Origin: Promethearchaeota archaeon
GTDB lineage: Archaea; Asgardarchaeota; Lokiarchaeia; Sigynarchaeales; SOKP01
Assembly: GCA_004524425.1 (NCBI GenBank)
Contig: SDNN01000119.1
Location: forward strand, 1 to 8,958
DNA length: 8,958 bases
Reading direction: 5' to 3'
Each line of letters starts with the position of its first letter. The stretch's first letter is position 1. Under the pieces are notes generated by a model, which was not told the origin of the DNA, did not search any database, and was given only the letters and a program-made list of their open reading frames with translations. The position numbers and the translations under genes are program-made. Shown one piece after another: positions 1 through 7,156 of the stretch.

Positions 1-762
1 AAATGCGGGTATCTCCAATAATTTTTCTCCTTTTTTAATCACCATCGAACCGCCTTCCCCTAAAGTCATTATGAATATACCATCATTATAATGCTCGTGA
101 AAATGATTCATAACCTCCTGACAATTATCATACCTTCCAGATAATAATTTCATTTCTTCTTCAGATCCTTTAAGAATTAACTTATTTCCAATAATGTTAA
201 TGATATTTTTCATGTTGGAAATGAGATTATCATCATGAACATAAGAGACGATCCCGCTATCGTTAATTTTTCTGATAAATCCTTGTAAATCAATACCTAC
301 ATATGCATCTGGGAATGTTTTTACTATTTGAGATACAAATGAGGGACTTATCTCATTGCATAAAGGAACTAAAACTATGACATCCGGGGGAGAATTAAGA
401 TATGCCTGTGGAATATCTGAGAATTCTAAATCTGGACTCCTTGACTTCAAGGTAAGTGTTCTAGTATGATTATAGTAATCCAATAAAAAATTAGTGTTAT
501 TTACCTCGGAATATTTAATTCCTTGTAGATTGATGTCTTTATTCTCAATGATCTTCAAGAGGGAATCCTTAAAATTCAATGTTCCTAAATGAGAAAATAT
601 TTTAATATTTACATCTTGAGTATATTTTCTTAATGCCAGAGAACAAAAGGTCACGCTCCCTCCTAAAGTAGGTTTGTTTTGTTTTTTGAACCTTATGATG
701 TTATCAATCGCAAAATGACCAATAAACAAAATTGAGGGATGGTTATTATCTACTGAATTCAT
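1..762 (-). CDS. PfkB/ribokinase-family sugar kinase, C-terminus cut off by window edge
   Basis: The minus strand is open from an ATG at 762 to the window edge, giving 254 residues and no stop. I recognise the PfkB fold. An N-terminal strand (ILFIGHFAIDNII, residues 11-23) is followed by the family glycine motif LGGSVTFCSLALRKY (33-47), which lines the sugar site. Near the edge, IMTLGEGGSMVIKKGEKLL (231-249) leading to IPAF matches the strand just before the catalytic GAGD loop. That loop, with the base aspartate and the anion hole, should lie beyond the window. PfkB enzymes phosphorylate sugars, nucleosides or inositol with ATP; the substrate cannot be told from this part. The start lies 41 bases after the stop of the coiled-coil gene and no strong ribosome-binding site is seen, so it may share a transcript with that gene. 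Family call is fairly sure; substrate unknown. Confidence 0.83.
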   Translation of the reverse strand, partial: MNSVDNNHPSILFIGHFAIDNIIRFKKQNKPTLGGSVTFCSLALRKYTQDVNIKIFSHLGTLNFKDSLLKIIENKDINLQGIKYSEVNNTNFLLDYYNHTRTLTLKSRSPDLEFSDIPQAYLNSPPDVIVLVPLCNEISPSFVSQIVKTFPDAYVGIDLQGFIRKINDSGIVSYVHDDNLISNMKNIINIIGNKLILKGSEEEMKLLSGRYDNCQEVMNHFHEHYNDGIFIMTLGEGGSMVIKKGEKLLEIPAF

Positions 763-802
763 CAGAAATAGTGAGATGTCTATTAATTTTTGAATTTAAT
801 TC

Positions 803-2083
803 TCATTTAGATAATTCAGCAATAGTTTTATCTTTTTCCTTTAATTCTAGTTTTAATTTGTTTATCCTCGCTTGCAATTCTTCTATTAAACCAGACATAG
901 GTTGGTCTTTTGTAGCGACAGAAGGAGTGGATCTAGTCTTTAAATCCTCAATTATATCATCTTTACTTTTTACATCTTCTTGAAGTGCCTTAATTTTATT
1001 TTCTAATTCTATTGAAATTGCAGATTGGTCTGGTTGATTTTCGATCGACTCTCTCAATCTGGTAATTTCTTCGTTTAAACGAGAATTTTCAGTTCTTAAT
1101 TGATTAATCTCTGCAAAATTAGGCTTAATTTCTCCTGATTCTAAAGAAAGTTTTAATTGCTCATTTTCCATTTTAAGATGTTCCATCATTCTTTTATATT
1201 TATTAAGATCAGATTGAAGATCCTGACATAATGTTTCTAAAGTACTGATTGACGAAACTTCAGGTTCTACTTTTATTGCAGTGGTAGTAGCTTCGACAAC
1301 TGGAACCACATAATCAACATCGGGGGCCTTGGCTTTTTCGGCTATTCTTTCATTTAATGAAGCATTCTGCCGTTTTAATTGTTCATTTTCTGACTCAAGC
1401 CCATGTATCTTTTCTTCTAACTCAGCAATGTGACTGACTTTTTCTGCCAAATCAGTAGAAATCTCTCCAGGATCGGAATTGGTTAAAGATGATATTCTGG
1501 TTCGATACATTTCGTTTTCCTGAGTTAATTGCTTAATCGTTGAATCTAGCGTTTTCATTTTATTTTCATTTTCTGATAAATGAAGTTTCATTTTCGCTAA
1601 TTTTGAAGATAAGTCCTCAACTAGAGCTTGGGAAACCGTGGAATCTGTCTGTGGTATGAACCTTTTTTTCTCTTCTAGCTCTTTAATAGCACTCTCTGCT
1701 TTCTGTCTCAATTCAAATAATTCATTTTCTTTTTTTTCAAGAGCATCAATTTTTTGGTTTAAGGAAGTTTCTAAGCGCGAGACTTTATCTTCAAGCTCCA
1801 CATTGTAGGTTTTAATTGCTCTTAATTCTGTCTCATAACTTTCTAATGTAGTCTTACTCTCATCCTTTAAATTTTCTTTTTCTTGTAGGGTTTTTTTAAG
1901 AATTTCTTCGGAAGAACTTATTAAATCGATATTGGAACTTAATTGTTGTCGTAAATTCTCATTTTCTCTCTTTAGTTTTTCTAATTTTTCGAGAGTTTCT
2001 CCGATAATGGAAGGTGTATCCATATCAGATTTCATCCGCTTTAGCATTTCAACAAAATCTTCATCCTTTTTTTCTTCAGACAT
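803..2083 (-). CDS. Long coiled-coil protein of unknown function
   Basis: This 426-residue protein is almost entirely charged heptad-like helix. Predicted coiled segments are roughly residues 29-141, 147-200, 212-250, 280-347, 354-382 and 397-426. They are broken by proline-containing linkers, the largest at 251-279, which is rich in Val, Ala, Thr and Pro. The sequence pattern ENE recurs (ENENLR at 41, ENENKM at 171, ENEQLK at 232 and again at 306), as usual for parallel coiled coils. There is no membrane helix, signal peptide, Walker motif or zinc site, so this is not an SMC or Rad50 ATPase. It should be a soluble, elongated, probably oligomeric scaffold or tether. The ATG at 2083 follows its own TATA-like box at 2104-2111. 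It lies 47 bases after the memo gene and 40 bases before the PfkB kinase. I do not recognise a family beyond the coiled coil. Confidence 0.85.
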   Translation of the reverse strand: MSEEKKDEDFVEMLKRMKSDMDTPSIIGETLEKLEKLKRENENLRQQLSSNIDLISSSEEILKKTLQEKENLKDESKTTLESYETELRAIKTYNVELEDKVSRLETSLNQKIDALEKKENELFELRQKAESAIKELEEKKRFIPQTDSTVSQALVEDLSSKLAKMKLHLSENENKMKTLDSTIKQLTQENEMYRTRISSLTNSDPGEISTDLAEKVSHIAELEEKIHGLESENEQLKRQNASLNERIAEKAKAPDVDYVVPVVEATTTAIKVEPEVSSISTLETLCQDLQSDLNKYKRMMEHLKMENEQLKLSLESGEIKPNFAEINQLRTENSRLNEEITRLRESIENQPDQSAISIELENKIKALQEDVKSKDDIIEDLKTRSTPSVATKDQPMSGLIEELQARINKLKLELKEKDKTIAELSK

Positions 2084-2103
2084 TTTATTTTAACAACCTA
2101 TTC

Positions 2104-2116
2104 TAATATAATATTA
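2104..2116 (-). promoter_or_regulatory. TATA-like promoter of the coiled-coil gene
   Basis: On the minus strand this reads TAATATTATATTA. Its core TTATATTA is centred about 25 bases upstream of the ATG at 2083. That distance is what an archaeal promoter giving a leaderless or nearly leaderless mRNA would show, and no Shine-Dalgarno sequence is visible before this ATG. The region is AT-rich throughout, so a chance match is possible. Confidence 0.45.
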
Positions 2117-2130
2117 ATTTTTATTTTTAA

Positions 2131-3003
2131 TTATTTAATAAGGACTCCAGAAAAATAGCCCACACAATAATCCATGGTACCAGTTCTTTCACTACTTGTA
2201 TAATATTTGAGTAATTTACCTTTCGTAGCATTTAACTGTTTACATGTTAAAATCAATGAAGTAATGGTTTGTGGACCGCACACAGAAGTTTTTAATGCCG
2301 CATTAAGAGTTCCTTTAGGATTCAATTCTATAAATTTGTTTATTACTGCCTGATCTATGTTTTTAAATTCTTTTAATTGTTCAGTGTCATGTACGTGTTT
2401 ATGAGACATATCGGATGATGCTACAAAAACTACATCTTTATTAGATGTTTTGACAGCATCAACAATATCGCTTGATAATTGTTTCATGATATCGAAACTG
2501 ATGTGGGGGGATAATTTAATAGTGATCAATTTCACATCATTTTCTCCTATACAATATTTAATGAAGGGCAACTGAATTTCTATGTTATGCTCACCAATTA
2601 AAAATGCAGAATTATCACTGATTATAACATCACTAATCTCCAATATTTTTCTCGATAATTCGTCATCAATTATCAAATTGCCTAAAGGAGTCTCCCACTC
2701 TCCTTCTTCAAATAAAGCAACCTTTCTATATCCTCGATGATCTGTTCCTAATATTATCACGGTGTCTGGAATTTTTTCTTTAAACAAATTTAGGTAAGTA
2801 TGTGCAGCGCATGGCCCCGAATAATAATGACCAGCATGAGGAGAAACTCCGCCTAGTATGGTTCTCTTCTCTAAGTTAAGGGTTTTTGGTTTCTCTCCAG
2901 GTCCGAACTCTGTATCAGCAAAGTATGATTCCATTGACTTAATTAAATCGGTTTTATTACCTTCGTACCAACTACCGGCAAATTGAGCTTTCCTGATAAC
3001 CAT
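2131..3003 (-). CDS. MEMO1-family protein
   Basis: A complete 290-residue member of the MEMO family (human MEMO1; the B component of the AmmeMemoRadiSam group), normal length about 270-300. Family landmarks are in order: AQFAGSWYEG near the N-terminus (7-15), GGVSPHAGHYYSG (51-63), LGTDHRG (85-91), GEHNIEIQLPF (137-147), SSDMSH (196-201) and SVCGPQTI (240-247). H56, H89 and C242 correspond to the metal- or ligand-binding His, His and Cys known from human MEMO1 (H49, H81, C244). The fold resembles class III extradiol dioxygenases, but the archaeal reaction is not established. In some other archaea the gene sits with mevalonate-pathway genes; here it stands divergent from endA and ahead of a coiled-coil gene. 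The usual AmmeMemoRadiSam partners (AMMECR1, radical SAM) are absent from the window. Family assignment is firm, function open. Confidence 0.93.
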   Translation of the reverse strand: MVIRKAQFAGSWYEGNKTDLIKSMESYFADTEFGPGEKPKTLNLEKRTILGGVSPHAGHYYSGPCAAHTYLNLFKEKIPDTVIILGTDHRGYRKVALFEEGEWETPLGNLIIDDELSRKILEISDVIISDNSAFLIGEHNIEIQLPFIKYCIGENDVKLITIKLSPHISFDIMKQLSSDIVDAVKTSNKDVVFVASSDMSHKHVHDTEQLKEFKNIDQAVINKFIELNPKGTLNAALKTSVCGPQTITSLILTCKQLNATKGKLLKYYTSSERTGTMDYCVGYFSGVLIK

Positions 3004-3026
3004 TTTTTTAAGAAGGAATTTATTAG

Positions 3027-3035
3027 TTTATAATA
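3027..3035 (-). promoter_or_regulatory. TATA-like promoter of the MEMO gene
   Basis: The minus strand carries TATTATAAA here, centred 28 bases before the ATG at 3003. A leaderless or very short-leader transcript is implied, because only TTCTTAAAAAA-type sequence lies just before the ATG and it has no good Shine-Dalgarno match. It lies back to back with the endA promoter in a 121-base divergent region. Confidence 0.5.
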
Positions 3036-3085
3036 TTAGATTGAATTATATTGAAATAAATATTTTTTTTTCCATGAATAGAAAT

Positions 3086-3103
3086 TAGAAAGGTTTAATA
3101 AAT
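3086..3103 (+). promoter_or_regulatory. BRE/TATA promoter of endA
   Basis: TTTAATAAAT at 3094-3103 is an archaeal TATA-like box, preceded by the purine-rich stretch TAGAAAGG, which suits a TFB recognition element. Its centre is about 27 bases before the ATG at 3125, so transcription should begin at or very near the start codon, giving a leaderless mRNA. No Shine-Dalgarno sequence precedes the ATG, which agrees. Confidence 0.55.
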
Positions 3104-3124
3104 TATCTAAAATAAATCTACTAG

Positions 3125-3727
3125 ATGAGTAAAGAAATAGAGACTCAAATATCGCTCGATGAAATCACTGAAGATGATATACCTGAAAAAATACCGGCAA
3201 AATTCGTGAATTCCAGGGTAATTATTTTCAATCCCCTTCACGCCTCTTACATGTACGTGAAGAAAGGATTTTTTGGCTCCCCCCTAGGAATAAACAAGCC
3301 GAGACTGGAGTATTTTTCTAAACCTTCAGAATTATCGCTCATTGAAGCATATTATTTATTAGAAAAAGGCAAAATTACCATACATGACGTTGCTTCAAAT
3401 AAATACCTGACTGAAGAAGAATTTCATGAGATGGCAAAAACCACGCACGCTAAATTTGAAGAAAAATATGTCATTTATAAAGACTTGAGGGAAAAAGGAT
3501 ACATTCCACGACCCGGTTTAAAATTTGGTGGTGATTTCGTGGTATATAAGAAGGGACCTGGCTTGGAACATTCTCCATTTATCGTGCAAGTCTTACCTCA
3601 TGATTCCAAGATAAGTGCTACAGATATGGTTAGAGCAGGGAGATTAGCAACCTCAGTTAGGAAAAAATTCGTTATTGCTAACCCTCTTACCGTGAGTTAT
3701 TATTTTTTTGAATGGTTCAAACCTTAA
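3125..3727 (+). CDS. endA: tRNA-splicing endonuclease EndA (homotetrameric type)
   Basis: This enzyme cuts introns out of precursor tRNA at bulge-helix-bulge sites, leaving 2',3'-cyclic phosphate and 5'-OH ends. The 200-residue length fits the single-domain alpha4 form (about 180 residues) plus an acidic N-terminal tail of roughly 25 residues. The N-terminal domain runs to about 105. The catalytic C-terminal domain begins at YVIYKDLREKGYIPRPGLKFG (about 115-135). The RNase triad is visible: Y141 in FVVYKKGP, H149 in LEHSPF and K180 in SVRKKF. The C-terminus SYYFFEWFKP is the usual final strand. As no second copy or split subunit is in view, a homotetramer is inferred. It stands alone on the plus strand, divergent from memo and converging with the ATPase cluster. 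The ATG at 3125 is supported by the promoter spacing. Confidence 0.95.
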   Translation: MSKEIETQISLDEITEDDIPEKIPAKFVNSRVIIFNPLHASYMYVKKGFFGSPLGINKPRLEYFSKPSELSLIEAYYLLEKGKITIHDVASNKYLTEEEFHEMAKTTHAKFEEKYVIYKDLREKGYIPRPGLKFGGDFVVYKKGPGLEHSPFIVQVLPHDSKISATDMVRAGRLATSVRKKFVIANPLTVSYYFFEWFKP

Positions 3728-3738
3728 TGGAAAATATT

Positions 3739-4173
3739 TCACTCATTTATAGATTTGTTACACACGGGACATTTTTTTACAAAACTTGGTAAGATCATCC
3801 CGCATTTTGGACACTTGCGGAGGACTGGTTTCTTATATTTGAAATCAAAATTAATTTCATGAGATAATTGAGTTGGTGCTATTCCTTCTGATGATCTTTT
3901 CTTCTTAAGTCCTTTGTATTCCTCTAAATGTTTAGTTGATTTGTTTGGAAATATTCTTGAATAATAAGATTTTCTGTTCCTTCTAAAGAAAGGTCCGATG
4001 ATGACCAAAAAGGCAAAGACAACAATTAGGATTATAATAATTGGGTTTGAACTATAAATGCTTAAGAGTAGAAATAAAATTAGGATTATGATTAGGTTTG
4101 TAATTAAAAAAACTAATTTTATGATAATAGTACGAATTTTTTTATTATCTTTAATTGCCGTATTATCATTCAT
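3739..4173 (-). CDS. Small two-helix membrane protein with C-terminal zinc ribbon
   Basis: This 144-residue protein has two strongly hydrophobic helices (about 16-39 and 44-62) joined by a short SSNP turn, then a basic stretch RRNRK. A polar region follows (about 64-118), ending in a zinc ribbon with Cys at 121, 124, 135 and 138 (CPKC, ten residues, CPVC). Lysines and arginines at both ends of the hairpin put both termini, and so the zinc ribbon, in the cytoplasm. I recognise no specific family; zinc-ribbon membrane proteins are common in archaea and mostly uncharacterised. It begins 30 bases after the subunit I stop with no clear promoter of its own, so it is probably the last gene of the ATPase operon. 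It cannot be the proteolipid K, because neither helix holds an ion-binding Glu or Asp. A role in assembling the membrane sector is possible but unproven. Confidence 0.8.
   Translation of the reverse strand: MNDNTAIKDNKKIRTIIIKLVFLITNLIIILILFLLLSIYSSNPIIIILIVVFAFLVIIGPFFRRNRKSYYSRIFPNKSTKHLEEYKGLKKKRSSEGIAPTQLSHEINFDFKYKKPVLRKCPKCGMILPSFVKKCPVCNKSINE
3772..3778 (+). terminator. Possible T-tract terminator for endA
   Basis: A run of seven T on the plus strand lies about 45 bases past the endA stop, inside the 3' end of the converging membrane-protein gene. Archaeal RNA polymerase terminates at U-tracts without a hairpin. Such runs are frequent in this AT-rich sequence, so support is weak. Confidence 0.25.
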
Positions 4174-4203
4174 ATTTTTTTTTTGGAAAATCTAAAAATT
4201 CAT

Positions 4204-6489
4204 CTATCTTTTTGATAAATATTTTCTGGAAATGTAACTTATTGCCTTATCAATATCTTCTTTAGTTTTTGTTTCAACTTCTTTTTCAATTTCCTCTGAA
4301 ATAATATCTTTCTCTCCAGTGATTTCAAAATTTATCACTGAAAAATCACTATCTAAATAGAAAGGAAAAAAATCAATCCCTCCTCCTTGATAGAACTTAG
4401 AAAAAAATTCATAAAAGTGAAGTCGCAAATCATTCAAAAAGACAAGCAGACCTTCTAATAAAATGACAATTATATTACCGAAAATCAACCCAATTACTAT
4501 GAGAATCTGAAAAATTATGCCTTCAGTTGGTACAATACCGATCATTGCTTCAATTGAAATCATCAAGGCAATGTGAATTAATGCTAAAGCTAAGATTCTT
4601 ATATACGAAGCGACATTGCTTAAAACAGATAGCATGGTTTCGAAGGTCTCCATCGAACCTTCGCCAATTAACTCTCCTAGGCTTTCTTTTTTTAAATAGG
4701 AGATGCCTAAAAACCTTCCTAGAACTTTGGAGACAATTAGAAATAAGGCGGGAATCAATGGTAATAAAATTGGATAAGGATAAAGAAACCAACTATTCAG
4801 GTCTAGACCAAAAAACAAAACTAAGAAAACTCCTCCATCCAAAAAGAGAATTTTGCAAAGGGAATCAGATATTGCCAAGTATTTTCGCTTTTGCTTGACA
4901 TAATTCAGTGCTTGTATAATCCAACCCATGTTGATATGAATTATACCAACAAAAATTGCAAATGCAAATGCAGTCATTATGTTTTCCAAAGGTTGACTTA
5001 ACGTATATCCAGCAATTTCTATGGGGGTTAATTCTATTTCTAAGAAAGGTATTGTATTCATTCCAAAAAATTCTCCATAGAGAAATCCTCCCAATATGGC
5101 ACCCCACCCGCAATAAAAAATGATCCAACAAATGTTTCGAAAATCAGTTCCTTTCTTTTTCCTAAAGAAGAGTGCTCCACTCAGTCCTGCGATGATTAAG
5201 CAGATTCCATGACCTATATCGCCAAACATCAAACCAAATAAAATTGGAAAAGTTATCGCCAAAAAAGGGGTAGGATCCACCTCTGAATAAGATGGCGTGC
5301 CGTACATTTTAGTTAAGGTCTCGAAAGGTCTAAATAAAATGAAGTTATGCATTATAGTCGGAGTATCACTGCGCAAATCTTTTTCCTCTTTTTCAATTGT
5401 CTCTTCCTCAGGTTCCACAACTTCTTCGTCCGTAGATGATTTCTTCATGATTTTTTTTGGTATTGTGGCACTTTCTTCCTTTTTAATCTTTGAATCCTCG
5501 CTTTTTTTGATTTCGAGAGATTCCAAAATGATATTCTCTTTAAAGAGATCTTGTAATTGATCAATTACTGATTGTTTTTTGGATTTAGGCGTAAAAAATT
5601 CAAGATATAACCTAGAAGAAGGCAATTCTTCGAATTGTTGCTCCGCCCATTTATATTCCTCGATATTTTGCACCACCTCGGAGATGGCAGCAAATTTTAA
5701 TAAATTATCATTTCTGAGTCTTTCTAGTTCTTTTTCGTATTTGTTTAAGGTCGTTTTAATTAAATCGAATTCCCTGTTTATTCTATCAAAATTTATTCCT
5801 TCAGAAGTCAGATATTTTTTTAAAATGGGTACTTCTTCACCATATATCATAGATATTCTTTCTTTAAAATCCTCTTCTTTATCTTTTGGATAAATTATAT
5901 AGAATACTAGTCGATCTTCTGATATATAACTTATTTGGTAAAAGTTTGGAAATTGATTGAATTCAAATACCTTTTTTAACGTTTCTAAATTCTTCGAAAA
6001 CGTGGTATAGACCTTAAAGGTGAGTTGATCAAAATTTGTTAAACTCTCCCTGTTTAAATTTATTTGACTGAGGAATAAATAGGACAATTTAATTGTCTCT
6101 ATATTTTCTAATTCAATTTTTGCCCTTGAAATATATCTCTCTAACTCTATGACTCGATTATAAAAGAAATTAATCTCTTCTGAGGTCTGGTTTAATAAAT
6201 CATTCAAGTCTTTTACCGACATTTCGACCCGTTCATTCTTTTTAAATCTTAAATCTTGAAAATCAGCTTCACTTAGTTTTAATTTTCTAAACAATGCATT
6301 AAGATTTTCTCGGAGGTTTTTTACCTTATCAGTGAAATTGCGCTCTTGCGCGAGATATTCTTTAAGACTTATCCCTGTTTTAGGTTTAATGTGAACCGTG
6401 TTTAAATTTGCTAATTGATATAAAAAATTCTCTTTATATTTACTGTTAATAATTGCCTTAACCAAACTCATTTGATTTTTATTTGTCAA
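4204..6489 (-). CDS. atpI: A/V-type ATPase subunit I (membrane stator subunit a)
   Basis: This subunit holds the ion half-channels beside the rotor ring and anchors the peripheral stalks. At 761 residues it is longer than most archaeal homologues (about 620-700). Residues 1-330 form the cytosolic arm with long coiled helices. About 330-378 is a Lys/Glu-rich, probably disordered insert. The family motif YGTPSYSEVDPTPFLAITFPILFGLMFGDIGHG (396-428) opens the membrane domain, which has about seven or eight helices. SNVASYIRILALALIH carries the essential Arg (R631) and H639; E679 and R689 match E789 and R799 of yeast Vph1p in spacing. The hallmark KFYQGGGIDFFPF is at 698-710, followed by an unusual charged tail of about 50 residues. 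The start is uncertain: TTG at 6489 follows a weak GGTG element by eight bases, while ATG at 6471 (755 residues) places the family's first strand right at the N-terminus. Confidence 0.95.
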   Translation of the reverse strand: MTNKNQMSLVKAIINSKYKENFLYQLANLNTVHIKPKTGISLKEYLAQERNFTDKVKNLRENLNALFRKLKLSEADFQDLRFKKNERVEMSVKDLNDLLNQTSEEINFFYNRVIELERYISRAKIELENIETIKLSYLFLSQINLNRESLTNFDQLTFKVYTTFSKNLETLKKVFEFNQFPNFYQISYISEDRLVFYIIYPKDKEEDFKERISMIYGEEVPILKKYLTSEGINFDRINREFDLIKTTLNKYEKELERLRNDNLLKFAAISEVVQNIEEYKWAEQQFEELPSSRLYLEFFTPKSKKQSVIDQLQDLFKENIILESLEIKKSEDSKIKKEESATIPKKIMKKSSTDEEVVEPEEETIEKEEKDLRSDTPTIMHNFILFRPFETLTKMYGTPSYSEVDPTPFLAITFPILFGLMFGDIGHGICLIIAGLSGALFFRKKKGTDFRNICWIIFYCGWGAILGGFLYGEFFGMNTIPFLEIELTPIEIAGYTLSQPLENIMTAFAFAIFVGIIHINMGWIIQALNYVKQKRKYLAISDSLCKILFLDGGVFLVLFFGLDLNSWFLYPYPILLPLIPALFLIVSKVLGRFLGISYLKKESLGELIGEGSMETFETMLSVLSNVASYIRILALALIHIALMISIEAMIGIVPTEGIIFQILIVIGLIFGNIIVILLEGLLVFLNDLRLHFYEFFSKFYQGGGIDFFPFYLDSDFSVINFEITGEKDIISEEIEKEVETKTKEDIDKAISYISRKYLSKR

Positions 6490-6501
6490 AATTCACACCC
6501 A

Positions 6502-7149
6502 TCAAGTTGCATTTTGTTTTTCCTTAATTAGATCCTTTGTTTTTTTTAATCGAACAAAATTTTCTCTTTCATTTTCTTCTAAAATTTCTTTAATTTTCTT
6601 TATTTGAGTTTTTTGTTTCGGAATGATGACATTTTCTAAACTGTTTATTCGTCTACTAATTTTCTTGAAATTAAAAGAATAACTGAGCATTAAACCTTCT
6701 TTCTCTGCTAATAAAATCATATCTTTAAATAAATCTTGAAGTAACCTTATCAAATCATCCAAGTAATGACTAGTTCTATCAAAAGAATAAGCAGGCAAAG
6801 TCTCTTTACGAATCAATTCAAAATCGATTTGGGGTATGACATTACCATATTCCTTCGTATATTTAACATTCACAAATGGCTTATATTGAATTTTACTTAA
6901 ACTGCTTATTAAGGTAAACTGTCTTTTACCCATTTCCTCATAATTTTGGTTTAATTTAATTAATATTTGTCTAAAATCATTGAGGAATTTAGTTCTCTGA
7001 TTCAAATAATCTTCCCAATATTTTCTTATTAAAAATATGATTTGTTCTCGTTTATATTCTAAGAACTCTTTTCCCTTTTGAGCAAAATTCAATTTTTTTT
7101 GTAAGCTTAGTAAATTTGTCTTTGTAGGTCTAATTTTTCTAAAACTAAT
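6502..7149 (-). CDS. atpD: A/V-type ATPase subunit D (central stalk), start codon abnormal
   Basis: Subunit D is the long antiparallel coiled-coil shaft that turns inside the A3B3 head. From the ATT at 7149 the protein is 215 residues, normal for the family (about 200-215). It opens with the conserved KIRPTKTNLLSLQKKL, then a helix to about 70, a less helical middle and a second long helix from about 125 to the C-terminus. The frame is closed upstream by TAG at 7168-7170. Between that stop and the RPTKTNLL motif there is no ATG, GTG or TTG; the first canonical start, TTG at 7092, would remove 19 residues including the motif. I chose ATT as the likeliest in-frame start, but a -1 frameshift from GTG at 7160, or a missing base in the sequence, are real alternatives. 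The stop is 12 bases before the subunit I TTG. Family call certain, start not. Confidence 0.88.
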   Translation of the reverse strand: MSFRKIRPTKTNLLSLQKKLNFAQKGKEFLEYKREQIIFLIRKYWEDYLNQRTKFLNDFRQILIKLNQNYEEMGKRQFTLISSLSKIQYKPFVNVKYTKEYGNVIPQIDFELIRKETLPAYSFDRTSHYLDDLIRLLQDLFKDMILLAEKEGLMLSYSFNFKKISRRINSLENVIIPKQKTQIKKIKEILEENERENFVRLKKTKDLIKEKQNAT

Positions 7150-7156
7150 TTTGAGA

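Noticed and set aside
732..983. An 83-codon plus-strand open frame over the start of the PfkB gene and the end of the coiled-coil gene
   Set aside because: It is antisense to two supported genes and its translation is low-complexity Ser/Phe/Leu with no family resemblance.
3739..4173. The two-helix protein as rotor-ring proteolipid K
   Set aside because: Neither helix has the essential ion-binding Glu or Asp, the glycine/alanine-rich packing is absent, and K does not carry a zinc ribbon.
4527..5131. Open frames on both strands inside the subunit I gene
   Set aside because: They overlap the conserved membrane domain of subunit I, including the R631 motif region, and have no recognisable features of their own.
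5297..5893. Two plus-strand open frames antisense to subunit I
   Set aside because: Ser/Phe/Leu-rich shadows of the Glu/Lys-rich coding strand, with no start signal or family match.
7134..7152. A classic programmed -1 frameshift site at the B/D junction
   Set aside because: The A4 and A5 runs do not make an XXXYYYZ heptamer in the GTG frame and I see no obvious downstream hairpin, so it is kept only as one option in the D start finding.
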